Origin: Armatimonadota bacterium
GTDB taxonomy: Bacteria > Armatimonadota > Fimbriimonadia > Fimbriimonadales > Fimbriimonadaceae
Direction of reading: 5' to 3'
DNA: 64,000 nucleotides
NCBI GenBank assembly: GCA_018268375.1
Contig: JAFDWS010000001.1
Location: 710,627 to 774,626, forward strand
Shown here: piece by piece, positions 24,570-32,196 of the stretch
How the letters are laid out: each line of letters opens with the position of its first letter
How positions within the stretch are numbered: the stretch's first letter is position 1
Made by a program: the position numbers and the translations under genes
Notes under the pieces: generated by a model
Database searches by the model: none
Seen by the model: the letters and a program-made list of their open reading frames with translations, nothing else
Told to the model about the DNA's origin: nothing

Positions 24570-26126
24570 TTAGCGTCCGACTGCGTCCGTGCCCTTCACG
24601 GTCTGAGGCTTCGGATCAGCCTCGACCTTCTGCTCGTGGGCCGTCTGCTCTTCGCTGGCACCCTTCGACTCTTCCTTGGACGAGCTCTTCGAACTCTTCT
24701 TGGAGGAACCTGAGTGGCTCGAACCCGAAGACGTCGAACCGACGCGACGGGCGCCCGCAAACCTCTTCGAATAGTAGTTGTCGGAGATGTTGTTCACTCT
24801 GACCCTACCGCCGCCACTGCTCGCATGGACGAACTTGCCGTCACCGATGTAGATGCCGACGTGGCTGACACGGTCGCTGCGCGTGGTCTTGAAGAAGACC
24901 AAGTCGCCCTTTTGGAGTCCGTCCCTTCCAACCGCCTGGCCGCGCGTGGACTGCTCTTTCGCGGTCCTAGGTAGCCGTACCCCGTGTCGGGAATAGACGT
25001 AGGAGGTCAAACCAGAGCAATCAAACCCGTTCGTGCTCGTGCCACCCCAGCGATAACGAACACCCATGTTCTGCATCGCGGTGCCGATCACGCCGTCACG
25101 GTCCTCGCTCGACATGGCGTAGCTCGAGGAGGTATCCGGAGCGGTTCGACCAGTGCGTGGCCGGTAGGACGCCAATCGCGTCGTGTGGGAAGACCTTCGC
25201 GTCGGCTGCTCGTTGCGGGCGACCTTCGTGTCAGCCTCGTGAGTCCGGCGCCGAATGATCGCGGTGCCAGTGTCCCGCTCGGCAAGAGCCACCATGGAGG
25301 CGGTCACGGGAGCGAGCATGTCGCCTCGGACCCAGCCAGAGGTGCCGCCGCTAAATCGTAGTTTGTAGTAGTCGCCAATTCGGTCGGCAACGACGGCGAA
25401 GCGGCCGTAGTCGACCATGGTCAGCCTCGAGGAATCGGGGCGGGCTCCGGAGCGGACAATCACGTTGTCCCGGATGACCCTTGCCCGCTTCGTCGTGATG
25501 CGAGCGACCTTGGAGCCGTTCTTCGCGGGGACATTGACCTTCATGCCCGGGTGGAGCTTGTTCCAGTTGACCCCGGGGTTGAGCAGCCTGAGCGCCTTGG
25601 GCGTGATGCCGTAACCACGGGCGATGATCCAATCGTTGTCGTCCTCGGCCACCGTGTGCTTGCCCAGCGCAGGCTTCTTGGTAAAGGAAGCGTTCTTCAG
25701 GGCTGCAGGGGCTTGCTTGGCCGCGACGACGGTCGTCGACTTGCCCGGCACTTTCAGTTCTGCCCCTGGCTGGAGCGTCGTCCATTTGACGCCGTAATTC
25801 ATCGTGCGAAGGTCGCTCGGCTTGATGTTGTAGCGCCGTGCGATCGACCAGTCAGTGTCTCCGTTCTGAACGACGTAGACACCGGCCCTGGCGACTTTCT
25901 TCTTCTCGGGCTCGCGGATCCTGCCCGGGATCGTGATGACCGTTCCTGGCCTCAACTTCTCGGGGACGATCTTGGGGTTTGCGGCCATCAGCCGCTCATA
26001 GCCCGTGGAATACCTGCGCGAAATACTTGCAAAAGTCTCGTTCTTCCCCACCCGATGCAAATTCGGCGGGGTGTAGGCGTTGCTCGACATGAGCGACAAC
26101 GCCCACAATGTTCCGGATATGATCAC
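24570..26126 (-). CDS. LysM and NlpC/P60 cell-wall peptidase
   Basis: An exported 518-residue endopeptidase is predicted to cut peptidoglycan stem peptides. After a short signal sequence (MIISGTLWALSLMSSNAY) come LysM-type modules at about residues 24-67, 82-128 and 136-184, each binding glycan (RVGKNETFASISRRYSTGYE). An SH3-like domain lies at about 195-260. The NlpC/P60 domain occupies about 335-460, with nucleophile C370 in NGFDCSGLTSYVY and the histidine in SHVGIYIGDGKFVHAS. The tail is Ser/Lys/Glu-rich (SGSSKKSSKSSSKEES) and likely disordered. It is monocistronic with its own promoter and terminator. Confidence 0.93.
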   Translation of the reverse strand: MIISGTLWALSLMSSNAYTPPNLHRVGKNETFASISRRYSTGYERLMAANPKIVPEKLRPGTVITIPGRIREPEKKKVARAGVYVVQNGDTDWSIARRYNIKPSDLRTMNYGVKWTTLQPGAELKVPGKSTTVVAAKQAPAALKNASFTKKPALGKHTVAEDDNDWIIARGYGITPKALRLLNPGVNWNKLHPGMKVNVPAKNGSKVARITTKRARVIRDNVIVRSGARPDSSRLTMVDYGRFAVVADRIGDYYKLRFSGGTSGWVRGDMLAPVTASMVALAERDTGTAIIRRRTHEADTKVARNEQPTRRSSHTTRLASYRPRTGRTAPDTSSSYAMSSEDRDGVIGTAMQNMGVRYRWGGTSTNGFDCSGLTSYVYSRHGVRLPRTAKEQSTRGQAVGRDGLQKGDLVFFKTTRSDRVSHVGIYIGDGKFVHASSGGGRVRVNNISDNYYSKRFAGARRVGSTSSGSSHSGSSKKSSKSSSKEESKGASEEQTAHEQKVEADPKPQTVKGTDAVGR

Positions 26127-26182
26127 CTGTTTTCTCCTCCGGTTGCGTCAGCCAGGAAACAGCCCTCGTCCGACGCCCTGTC

Positions 26183-26212
26183 ATCGTACCGGCCCTCTTC
26201 CTCGGAAGTCAA
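26183..26212 (-). promoter_or_regulatory. Candidate sigma-70 promoter for the NlpC/P60 gene
   Basis: TTGACT (26207-26212) and TACGAT (26183-26188) are separated by 18 bases on the minus strand, giving a leader of about 50 bases before the ATG at 26126. The match was found by eye. Confidence 0.5.
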
Positions 26213-26296
26213 CCTTCCGTCCGGGCGACCGGGACCCACAACTTTTTCCCCTACCGATTATTGGCCGCCAGAGTTCCCCCCTCAGGTAGGATCGCC

Positions 26297-27187
26297 ATGA
26301 ACTCGATGCTGAGCGTGATCGTCGTCAACTGGAACACCAGGGAACTATTGCGCGCATGCTTGGCATCTATTGAAAAATTTCCGCCTCAACGTGAATACGA
26401 AGTGATCGTCGTGGACAATGCGTCTTCCGATGGAAGTTCTGAAATGACTAAGGCATCGTTTCCTGGCGTAATTCTCATTGATTCAGGTTCGAATCTCGGA
26501 TATGCCGCGGGAAACAACCGAGGATTTGAAGTTGCAAAAGGAGATCTTCTCTTAACGCTTAACCCGGACACAGAATTTGACGACGGATCATTAGAGACAG
26601 CTTGTCAGGAGCTTATTAATCGGCCCCAATTCGGAGTCCTAGGACTAAAACTTATCAGCCCCGATAAATCCATTCAAAAATCCGTCCGAGGATTTCCTAC
26701 AATCCTTGGGGTCATCGGCGCAACCACGGGGCTCGATCGGCTCTTTCCGAGGAGCGCCTTTTCAACCTACACGCAACCTGGTTTCGACTATGATGCCGAG
26801 GGTCCGGCCGACCAGCCGATGGGCACGTTCTTGTTGTTTCGAAGGTCTGCTTTAGAGACGGTGGGCGATCCGAAAAGGCCGTTCGACGAGGCGTTTCCGA
26901 TCTTTTTCAACGAGGTCGACCTGCTCGCGAGGTTGAAAGATGCGGGACATCCGTGCTGGTACACGCCGCTCGCCCATGTCGTCCATCATCACGGAGCCAG
27001 CACGCGCCAGGTCCGCAAAAGTATGATTTGGGAGTCGCACAGGAGCTTGGTTCGTTACTTCAAGAAGCACCTGCGCGGCGTTGCACGGCTCGCCTTGCCC
27101 CTCATTGCGGTCTTGGCCAGCGCGGCTGCGTTCATAAGGGCCCGAGGCTGGCATGCCGGATTTGTCGCTCACCGTCACGATATGTAG
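26297..27187 (+). CDS. Glycosyltransferase family 2 (rhamnosyltransferase-like)
   Basis: The 296-residue GT-A enzyme begins MNSMLSVIVVNWNTRELLRA. The donor-binding stretch VIVVDNASSDGSSEM and the metal-binding region LLLTLNPDTEF are clear. A conserved DE-type segment (FPIFFNEVDLLARLKDAG) probably contains the catalytic base. Its first half (about 26340-26740) is AT-richer than the surroundings. It overlaps the following paralogue by 35 bases. It probably extends a cell-surface polysaccharide on the cytoplasmic side. Donor and acceptor are unknown. Confidence 0.9.
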   Translation: MNSMLSVIVVNWNTRELLRACLASIEKFPPQREYEVIVVDNASSDGSSEMTKASFPGVILIDSGSNLGYAAGNNRGFEVAKGDLLLTLNPDTEFDDGSLETACQELINRPQFGVLGLKLISPDKSIQKSVRGFPTILGVIGATTGLDRLFPRSAFSTYTQPGFDYDAEGPADQPMGTFLLFRRSALETVGDPKRPFDEAFPIFFNEVDLLARLKDAGHPCWYTPLAHVVHHHGASTRQVRKSMIWESHRSLVRYFKKHLRGVARLALPLIAVLASAAAFIRARGWHAGFVAHRHDM

Positions 27188-28058
27188 CTGGAACACGGTC
27201 AACGACCTCCGGGCGTGCCTGGCGAGCCTTCGTGAAGAGTCCGAGACAAACCGGGATTTCGAAGTCCTCGTTATTGACAACGCCAGTTCGGACGGTTCGC
27301 CAGACATGGTGGAATCAGAGTTTCCAGAGTTCCGCCAATTACGCCAGAGCGAGAACCTCGGGTTCACGGGGGGCCATAACCTCGCCATCCAGGAGCGGCG
27401 CGGTCGCCATGTAGCGCTTCTAAACTCGGACACGATCGTCCATCCCGGTGCCATCGCGGCCCTTCTCGCCTATCTGGAACAGAATCCACGCGTCGGCGTG
27501 GTCGGCCCAAAACTCCTGAATCCAGATGGAAGCTTGCAGTTCAGTTGCCGCCGGTTCCCCAACCCCGTCGCGGCCGCGTTTCGCAACACGTTCCTCGGCA
27601 GGCTCTTTCCGAACAACCGGTTCGTGAGCGCCTATTTGATGCACGACTTCGACCACTCCCAAACGCGCGAGGTCGATTGGGTGAGCGGGGCCGCCATGTT
27701 CATCAGGAGCGAGGTCGTCGAGGCGATCGGTGGCCTCGACCCTGAATACTTCATGTATTGCGAGGACACCGATTTCTGCAAGCGGACTTGGGAGGCCGGC
27801 TACTCCGTCGTCTACCTGCCGTCAGCCGTCATCACGCACGCGATCGGCCGCAGCACCGACCGCGTCGCGAACAAGATGATCGTTCGCTTCCATCGGTCGA
27901 TGCTCCGCTATTACCGGAAGCACATCATTCCGCAAGCTTGGCCCCCCTTCCGGCCCTTCTTTTATGTCCTCGCCGCTCTCGCGCTTTTTGCGCGGGCGGG
28001 GATATTCTTGGCCAAGAACGGTCTTGACGCCCTCGTGCGCCGCATCAAGAAGCCATGA
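27153..28058 (+). CDS. Glycosyltransferase family 2 (rhamnosyltransferase-like), paralogue
   Basis: A 301-residue GT2 enzyme is similar in plan to the upstream gene: SLTVTICSWNTVNDLRACLA, then VIDNASSDGSPDMVE, VALLNSDTIVHPGAI and MYCEDTDFCKRTWEAGY. A hydrophobic stretch near the C-terminus (PFFYVLAALALFARAGIFLA) suggests membrane association. The two genes look like an ancient tandem duplication. Its stop overlaps the ATG of the ligase gene by 4 bases, so the three are one translation-coupled set. Confidence 0.92.
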   Translation: MPDLSLTVTICSWNTVNDLRACLASLREESETNRDFEVLVIDNASSDGSPDMVESEFPEFRQLRQSENLGFTGGHNLAIQERRGRHVALLNSDTIVHPGAIAALLAYLEQNPRVGVVGPKLLNPDGSLQFSCRRFPNPVAAAFRNTFLGRLFPNNRFVSAYLMHDFDHSQTREVDWVSGAAMFIRSEVVEAIGGLDPEYFMYCEDTDFCKRTWEAGYSVVYLPSAVITHAIGRSTDRVANKMIVRFHRSMLRYYRKHIIPQAWPPFRPFFYVLAALALFARAGIFLAKNGLDALVRRIKKP

Positions 28059-30130
28059 AGCGACTGCAACCCGAACTCGTCCCGTTGCTCTTGGCCGCGT
28101 TTCTCGCCCCCATCATCGGCGGCAACGTCACACTCGATGCACAACCCTTGACCGAAGGGTTCCTGTCCGGAATGCTCGGAGGTTCCGAGCTGCCCCAGTG
28201 CGCCCGCGCCCTGCTGGGCATCCTCGTGGCGCTCTCCATCACCGTAGCGCTCTATCGGCGCCCGATCGTTCAGATCCCTTCTCTGCCGCTGGCAGGCGGA
28301 GTACTGAGCTTGGTCACGCTGCTCGGTCTGACGATCTTCGAGTCCCGCTTCCCCTACGTCAGTTATGCAAGCTGGCTGACTTGGGTGGTCTACGGCCTTT
28401 GCTTCTTCGGAGCCGTCGCCGTCGTCGGACGTAAAACCGGAGTTCGTGCTTTGTGTTGGGCCCTCGCTGCCGGGGGAGGCGTGACCGCTTGTAAGGCGAT
28501 CCTCGAGTACGCCGCTTTCAAGTCGAAGGATCCTTCTCACCGCGTCTTCGGAGACTGGAACAACCCCAACGCGCTTGCCGGAGTGCTCGCCGTCATCGCA
28601 CCCGTGGCCTTCGGCCTCGTGGTCAGTTCAGAGCGGGCCGAGTCTCTCGCTGCGGGCTTTCTCAGCACTCTTATGCTGATCGGACTCGTTTTGACCCAGT
28701 CCAAGGGTGGCCTTCTCACCGTCGGTGTCGCTCTCGTCGTCTTCGCGGCAGTGGCCACGGCTTGGCGGTGCAAGGGCGCGGCGCTGAAGTCCGGTTTGGT
28801 CGTCGCTGCGACCGCAGCGCTCGTGTTCGCGACCTTTGCCTCGACCAGGGCGCAAAGTGGTGCTCTCGGCAGGATCACGAACGCCGGCTCGACCTCTGAG
28901 CAGTCAGCTGGCTTTCGTCAGCTCCTGTGGAAGGGCGCGCTTCAGATGGTCAAAGCCCGGCCCGGCGGTTTCGGGGTCGGCACGTACCGGTTCGAGTCGG
29001 GCCGCCCGGGGCTCACCGAACAGACGTTCCACGCCCACCAAACCTGGCTGCAATTGGCCGTCGAAGGCAGTCCCCTCGCAACTTTGATCCTGGTCTTCGT
29101 TTCGCTCTTGTGGTTGAAGACCTTCCTGTCCCACCCACGACACTGGCCGCCTGATGAAGCCGCCGTTCGAGCTGGAATTCTGGGCGCTATCGTCGCCGCG
29201 GCCATTGGCGGCCTGTTCGAGACGAACCTGACCTATTTTGGTACCGGGATCGTCGTCTTCTTGCTGCTCGGGGCAGGGCTCCAGGCCTCTTCTGACGGCA
29301 GCATGCCCGAGTTCACTCCGGCGGGGATTCGTCGCGTTCTTGTTCTCCTCGCCTGCGTCGTGCCGGTCGTCATGCTGGTCCACACAGCGAGCGAGGAGCT
29401 GTTGAAGTCGCAGGCGAAGACCGCCATGCTCGCGGCCGATCGATTAGGAGCTCAATCGGCGATCGAGTCGGCTCAGGGCCTCGCTCCGTTCGATGGCGAG
29501 ACGTACTACCTGAGCACGGCCGTCACAGAGCCCTCAAAGCAGGCAGCGGTGCTCGCACTTGCGGCCAAGTATCAGCCGAGCACCAAATACTTGCGCGCGG
29601 CTGCCAAGAAGGCTCAGGAGGCGGGCGACGTGTCGCGAGCACTGGGCTTTATCGACATGGCGCTGGAAACCGATCCCAATAACCTTGCGACCCTCGAATA
29701 TAAGTATAAGTTCTTGGCCCAGAACAATAATCTTTCTACAGCCGTCGAGATCGCCAAGAGATTGGTAAAGGTGGAGGACGGGCCCTACTTCACAGTGAGG
29801 GCGATCCCTGACCTCGTCCCGCTCGAGACTTACGATGCCCGAATTTTCCTTGCGAGCCAAGAGAGCGATCCACTGTCCAAGGCAGCCCTGTTGGAGCAAG
29901 CCGTGAAGGGGTTCGCCGAATACTATCGGAGGACGGTGCCAATGGTGCGCGACCTAACTGGCAACCAGCCCGGAGCAAACTTCCTCGGGCATGACGCGGA
30001 CGAAGCCAAGCAGGTCGCCACAACCGCCCTAAAGGCGATCGAGGACTTGCGCTCGATCTACCGCTCAACCCGCGATTCGTCCAAAGGCGCCGAGTTGGAC
30101 TCACTCGAGGCGCTGTTCAGAGAGGACTGA
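28055..30130 (+). CDS. O-antigen ligase/polymerase-like protein with TPR-like C-terminus
   Basis: A 691-residue protein. Residues 1-440 hold about 11 transmembrane helices, with the O-antigen ligase domain around 170-330 (VFGDWNNPNALAGVLAVIAP, LTQSKGGLL, and the loop FHAHQTWLQLAVEGS with the conserved His). Residues about 455-690 are soluble and contain TPR-like helical pairs (KYLRAAAKKAQEAGDVSRAL, LATLEYKYKFLAQNNN). Such proteins polymerise glycans or transfer them to an acceptor at the outer face of the membrane. With the two GT2 genes it forms a small polysaccharide cassette. Its last 73 bases overlap the PBP2 gene on the other strand. Confidence 0.85.
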   Translation: MKRLQPELVPLLLAAFLAPIIGGNVTLDAQPLTEGFLSGMLGGSELPQCARALLGILVALSITVALYRRPIVQIPSLPLAGGVLSLVTLLGLTIFESRFPYVSYASWLTWVVYGLCFFGAVAVVGRKTGVRALCWALAAGGGVTACKAILEYAAFKSKDPSHRVFGDWNNPNALAGVLAVIAPVAFGLVVSSERAESLAAGFLSTLMLIGLVLTQSKGGLLTVGVALVVFAAVATAWRCKGAALKSGLVVAATAALVFATFASTRAQSGALGRITNAGSTSEQSAGFRQLLWKGALQMVKARPGGFGVGTYRFESGRPGLTEQTFHAHQTWLQLAVEGSPLATLILVFVSLLWLKTFLSHPRHWPPDEAAVRAGILGAIVAAAIGGLFETNLTYFGTGIVVFLLLGAGLQASSDGSMPEFTPAGIRRVLVLLACVVPVVMLVHTASEELLKSQAKTAMLAADRLGAQSAIESAQGLAPFDGETYYLSTAVTEPSKQAAVLALAAKYQPSTKYLRAAAKKAQEAGDVSRALGFIDMALETDPNNLATLEYKYKFLAQNNNLSTAVEIAKRLVKVEDGPYFTVRAIPDLVPLETYDARIFLASQESDPLSKAALLEQAVKGFAEYYRRTVPMVRDLTGNQPGANFLGHDADEAKQVATTALKAIEDLRSIYRSTRDSSKGAELDSLEALFRED

Positions 30131-31923
30131 ACGTCCACGGTCGGGCGAGTCTTGCGGCCTTCGAGCCAGTACTTCACAATTTGAGCGGCGATCGGGGCTC
30201 CAGCTTCACTGCCGTGCCCAGCGTTCTCCACGACCACGCTCACGACGATCTGCGGGTCGTTCAAGGGCGCAAACCCCACGAACCAACTGTGCGTCTCACG
30301 CCCTTTCTGGTTCTCTGCGCTCCCCGTCTTCCCCGCCCATGCGATGTTCGGCGTGAACTGGTGCGACGATTTTCGGGCAGTGCCGATGGAGAGCACGTGG
30401 TACATCGCCTGGGTCAAGTCTTGCCACTGGTCAGGCGTCGCCTCGATCTGCCCGAGGACCTCAGGCTGCACGAACTCCGGTTTTGCCCCTTCCTGCGGAC
30501 CCGTCACGCACCGGAGCAAGTGCGGCTTGTAGCTGACCCCGCGGTTCGCTACTAGAGCCGTCAGACACGCCATTTGGAGAGGGGTCGTAGCAAGCTCGCC
30601 CTGTCCAATCCCAAAGTTCACGGTGTCGCCCAACGACCAGGGCCTTGTCCGGTTCTTTGCCCACCATTCGGGCGTCGGCACCGTGCCTCCCGCTTCGCCA
30701 GGAACATCCAGGCCAGTCGGCTTCCCAAGTCCGACCTCCTCGCAGACCTTCAGCAGAGCTTCCCTTCCGACGAGCATCGCGAGGTTGCCAAAGTACGAAT
30801 TGCAGCTCTGGGCAAAAGCGGTGTCATAGGCGATGGATCGGTGCACTCCCAGGCACTTCGCCTTGCGGTTTCCCACATGGACGTAACCGTCGCAGTAGTT
30901 CGTCCGCGTCATCGAAAACTTCCCGGTCAACCAAGCTGCCATCGTGGTCACCATCTTGAAGGTGGATCCCGGCGGATAGGCTGAAGCAGCCCCTCTGAAG
31001 AGAAACGGGTGGGTCGGATCGTTCACCAACGAGCTGTAGTCGTCGCGGCTGATGCCTTTCAAGAACAACGACGCGTCATAACTGGGGCTGCTCGCGAGGC
31101 AGAGAACCTCGCCATTGCGCGGATCAAGCACAACGACCGAGCCGCGCCGACCGGCCAAGAGTTGGAAGGCGTAGTGCTGCAACTGCGTATCGAGTCCGAG
31201 CGTCAGCGTGGAACCCGGGATTGGTGCGTCAGCTCCAAGGTCACGAATGGGTCTGCGTCGGGCATCCACCGCTTGTTTGACCGTTCCCGGCTTTCCCATG
31301 AGTTGGGGCTCGTAGCGGCGCTCCAAGCCTTGGATTCCCACGTACTGCGCTGGCTCAAGGTTCATCTTCTTAAGCCGCTCAACGTCCTGCTTTCGAGGAG
31401 TCCGGACATAGCCTAGGACATGGGCCAGTTCGTACGCGTCGGTGTAGGTCCGCATCGGCTGGGTTTCGACGCTAAATCCGGGGGCTTCGTCGCCGAGTTC
31501 TGCGATGTGTGACGCGGTCTCGATCGGTGCGCCCACGTACACGGCAATCGGCAATTCGCCAGCGTAAAGGACGTCGTTGATTTCGCCCGTGAGGTCTTTG
31601 ACGTCAATGCCCAAGAGTGCGGCTACGAGGGCAATGCCTTCAGGGTTTTTGAGGGCGATTTTCGGCTTCGCCGTGATCACCACAGTAGGGCTGAGGCCGG
31701 CAATCAGCTTGCCGCTCCGGTCATAGATGCGGCCGCGCGGTGCCAGCTTAGAGACTGTCGTGATGCCGGTGCTCTGGGCGCGTTCCTGCAAATCGTCGGC
31801 GATCACGACCTGAAGGAACCAAAGGCGCGTGAAATACGAGGCGAGAACGAGCACCAAAACGCCCGGAACGATCAGGATCCGTGCGTCGAGGGTCTTTTCT
31901 TGGGGCGCGTGAATGACCGACAT
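30058..31923 (-). CDS. mrdA: Penicillin-binding protein 2 (elongasome transpeptidase)
   Basis: A class B PBP cross-links peptidoglycan during rod elongation. The 621 residues have one N-terminal transmembrane helix (ILIVPGVLVLVLASYF), the PBP dimerisation domain (APRGRIYDRSGKLIAGLSPT), and the transpeptidase motifs S320-T-F-K in YPPGSTFKMV, SCN in AFAQSCNSYFGN, and KTG in IAWAGKTGSAENQK. The C-terminal tail is Ser/Glu-rich. It is the last gene of a run with a PBP1A and a small membrane protein. No mreBCD or rodA lies beside it, unlike the usual order. Confidence 0.94.
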   Translation of the reverse strand: MSVIHAPQEKTLDARILIVPGVLVLVLASYFTRLWFLQVVIADDLQERAQSTGITTVSKLAPRGRIYDRSGKLIAGLSPTVVITAKPKIALKNPEGIALVAALLGIDVKDLTGEINDVLYAGELPIAVYVGAPIETASHIAELGDEAPGFSVETQPMRTYTDAYELAHVLGYVRTPRKQDVERLKKMNLEPAQYVGIQGLERRYEPQLMGKPGTVKQAVDARRRPIRDLGADAPIPGSTLTLGLDTQLQHYAFQLLAGRRGSVVVLDPRNGEVLCLASSPSYDASLFLKGISRDDYSSLVNDPTHPFLFRGAASAYPPGSTFKMVTTMAAWLTGKFSMTRTNYCDGYVHVGNRKAKCLGVHRSIAYDTAFAQSCNSYFGNLAMLVGREALLKVCEEVGLGKPTGLDVPGEAGGTVPTPEWWAKNRTRPWSLGDTVNFGIGQGELATTPLQMACLTALVANRGVSYKPHLLRCVTGPQEGAKPEFVQPEVLGQIEATPDQWQDLTQAMYHVLSIGTARKSSHQFTPNIAWAGKTGSAENQKGRETHSWFVGFAPLNDPQIVVSVVVENAGHGSEAGAPIAAQIVKYWLEGRKTRPTVDVQSSLNSASSESNSAPLDESRVER

Positions 31924-31948
31924 TCAGCCCGTCCAGTATCGCACGCGG

Positions 31949-32194
31949 TCAGACAAACCGACGAGGCCCCGGCACCAGTGCGCGTCGGACGATGCGACGA
32001 AGCTTGAAGAAGGCGCGGGCGACGAAGTTGGGGTGTGTCACCACATGGCCCGCCCTGGCAGGAGCGTGGACGGCGACGGGCCGCGCCGCCGGTTCGCCAG
32101 CCTGAATGGCGAAAAGTCGGGCGCCACAAAGGACGAGTGCGAGCGCCAAACACACGCCGGCGAGCACGATCCTTGAGCGTCCTTGGACAGCCAT
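31949..32194 (-). CDS. Small single-span membrane protein between PBP1A and PBP2
   Basis: An 81-residue protein begins MAVQGRSRIVLAGVCLALAL, with one hydrophobic helix (residues 9-26) and a following ARLFAIQAGEP segment reminiscent of the N-termini of PBP2-like proteins. The rest is basic (FFKLRRIVRRALVPGPRRF) with no domain. The ATG at 32194 lies 2 bases past the PBP1A stop, and PBP2 starts 25 bases after its stop, so it is co-translated with both. It could be a small adaptor for the wall-synthesis enzymes. I do not recognise the family. Confidence 0.65.
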   Translation of the reverse strand: MAVQGRSRIVLAGVCLALALVLCGARLFAIQAGEPAARPVAVHAPARAGHVVTHPNFVARAFFKLRRIVRRALVPGPRRFV

Positions 32195-32196
32195 TG

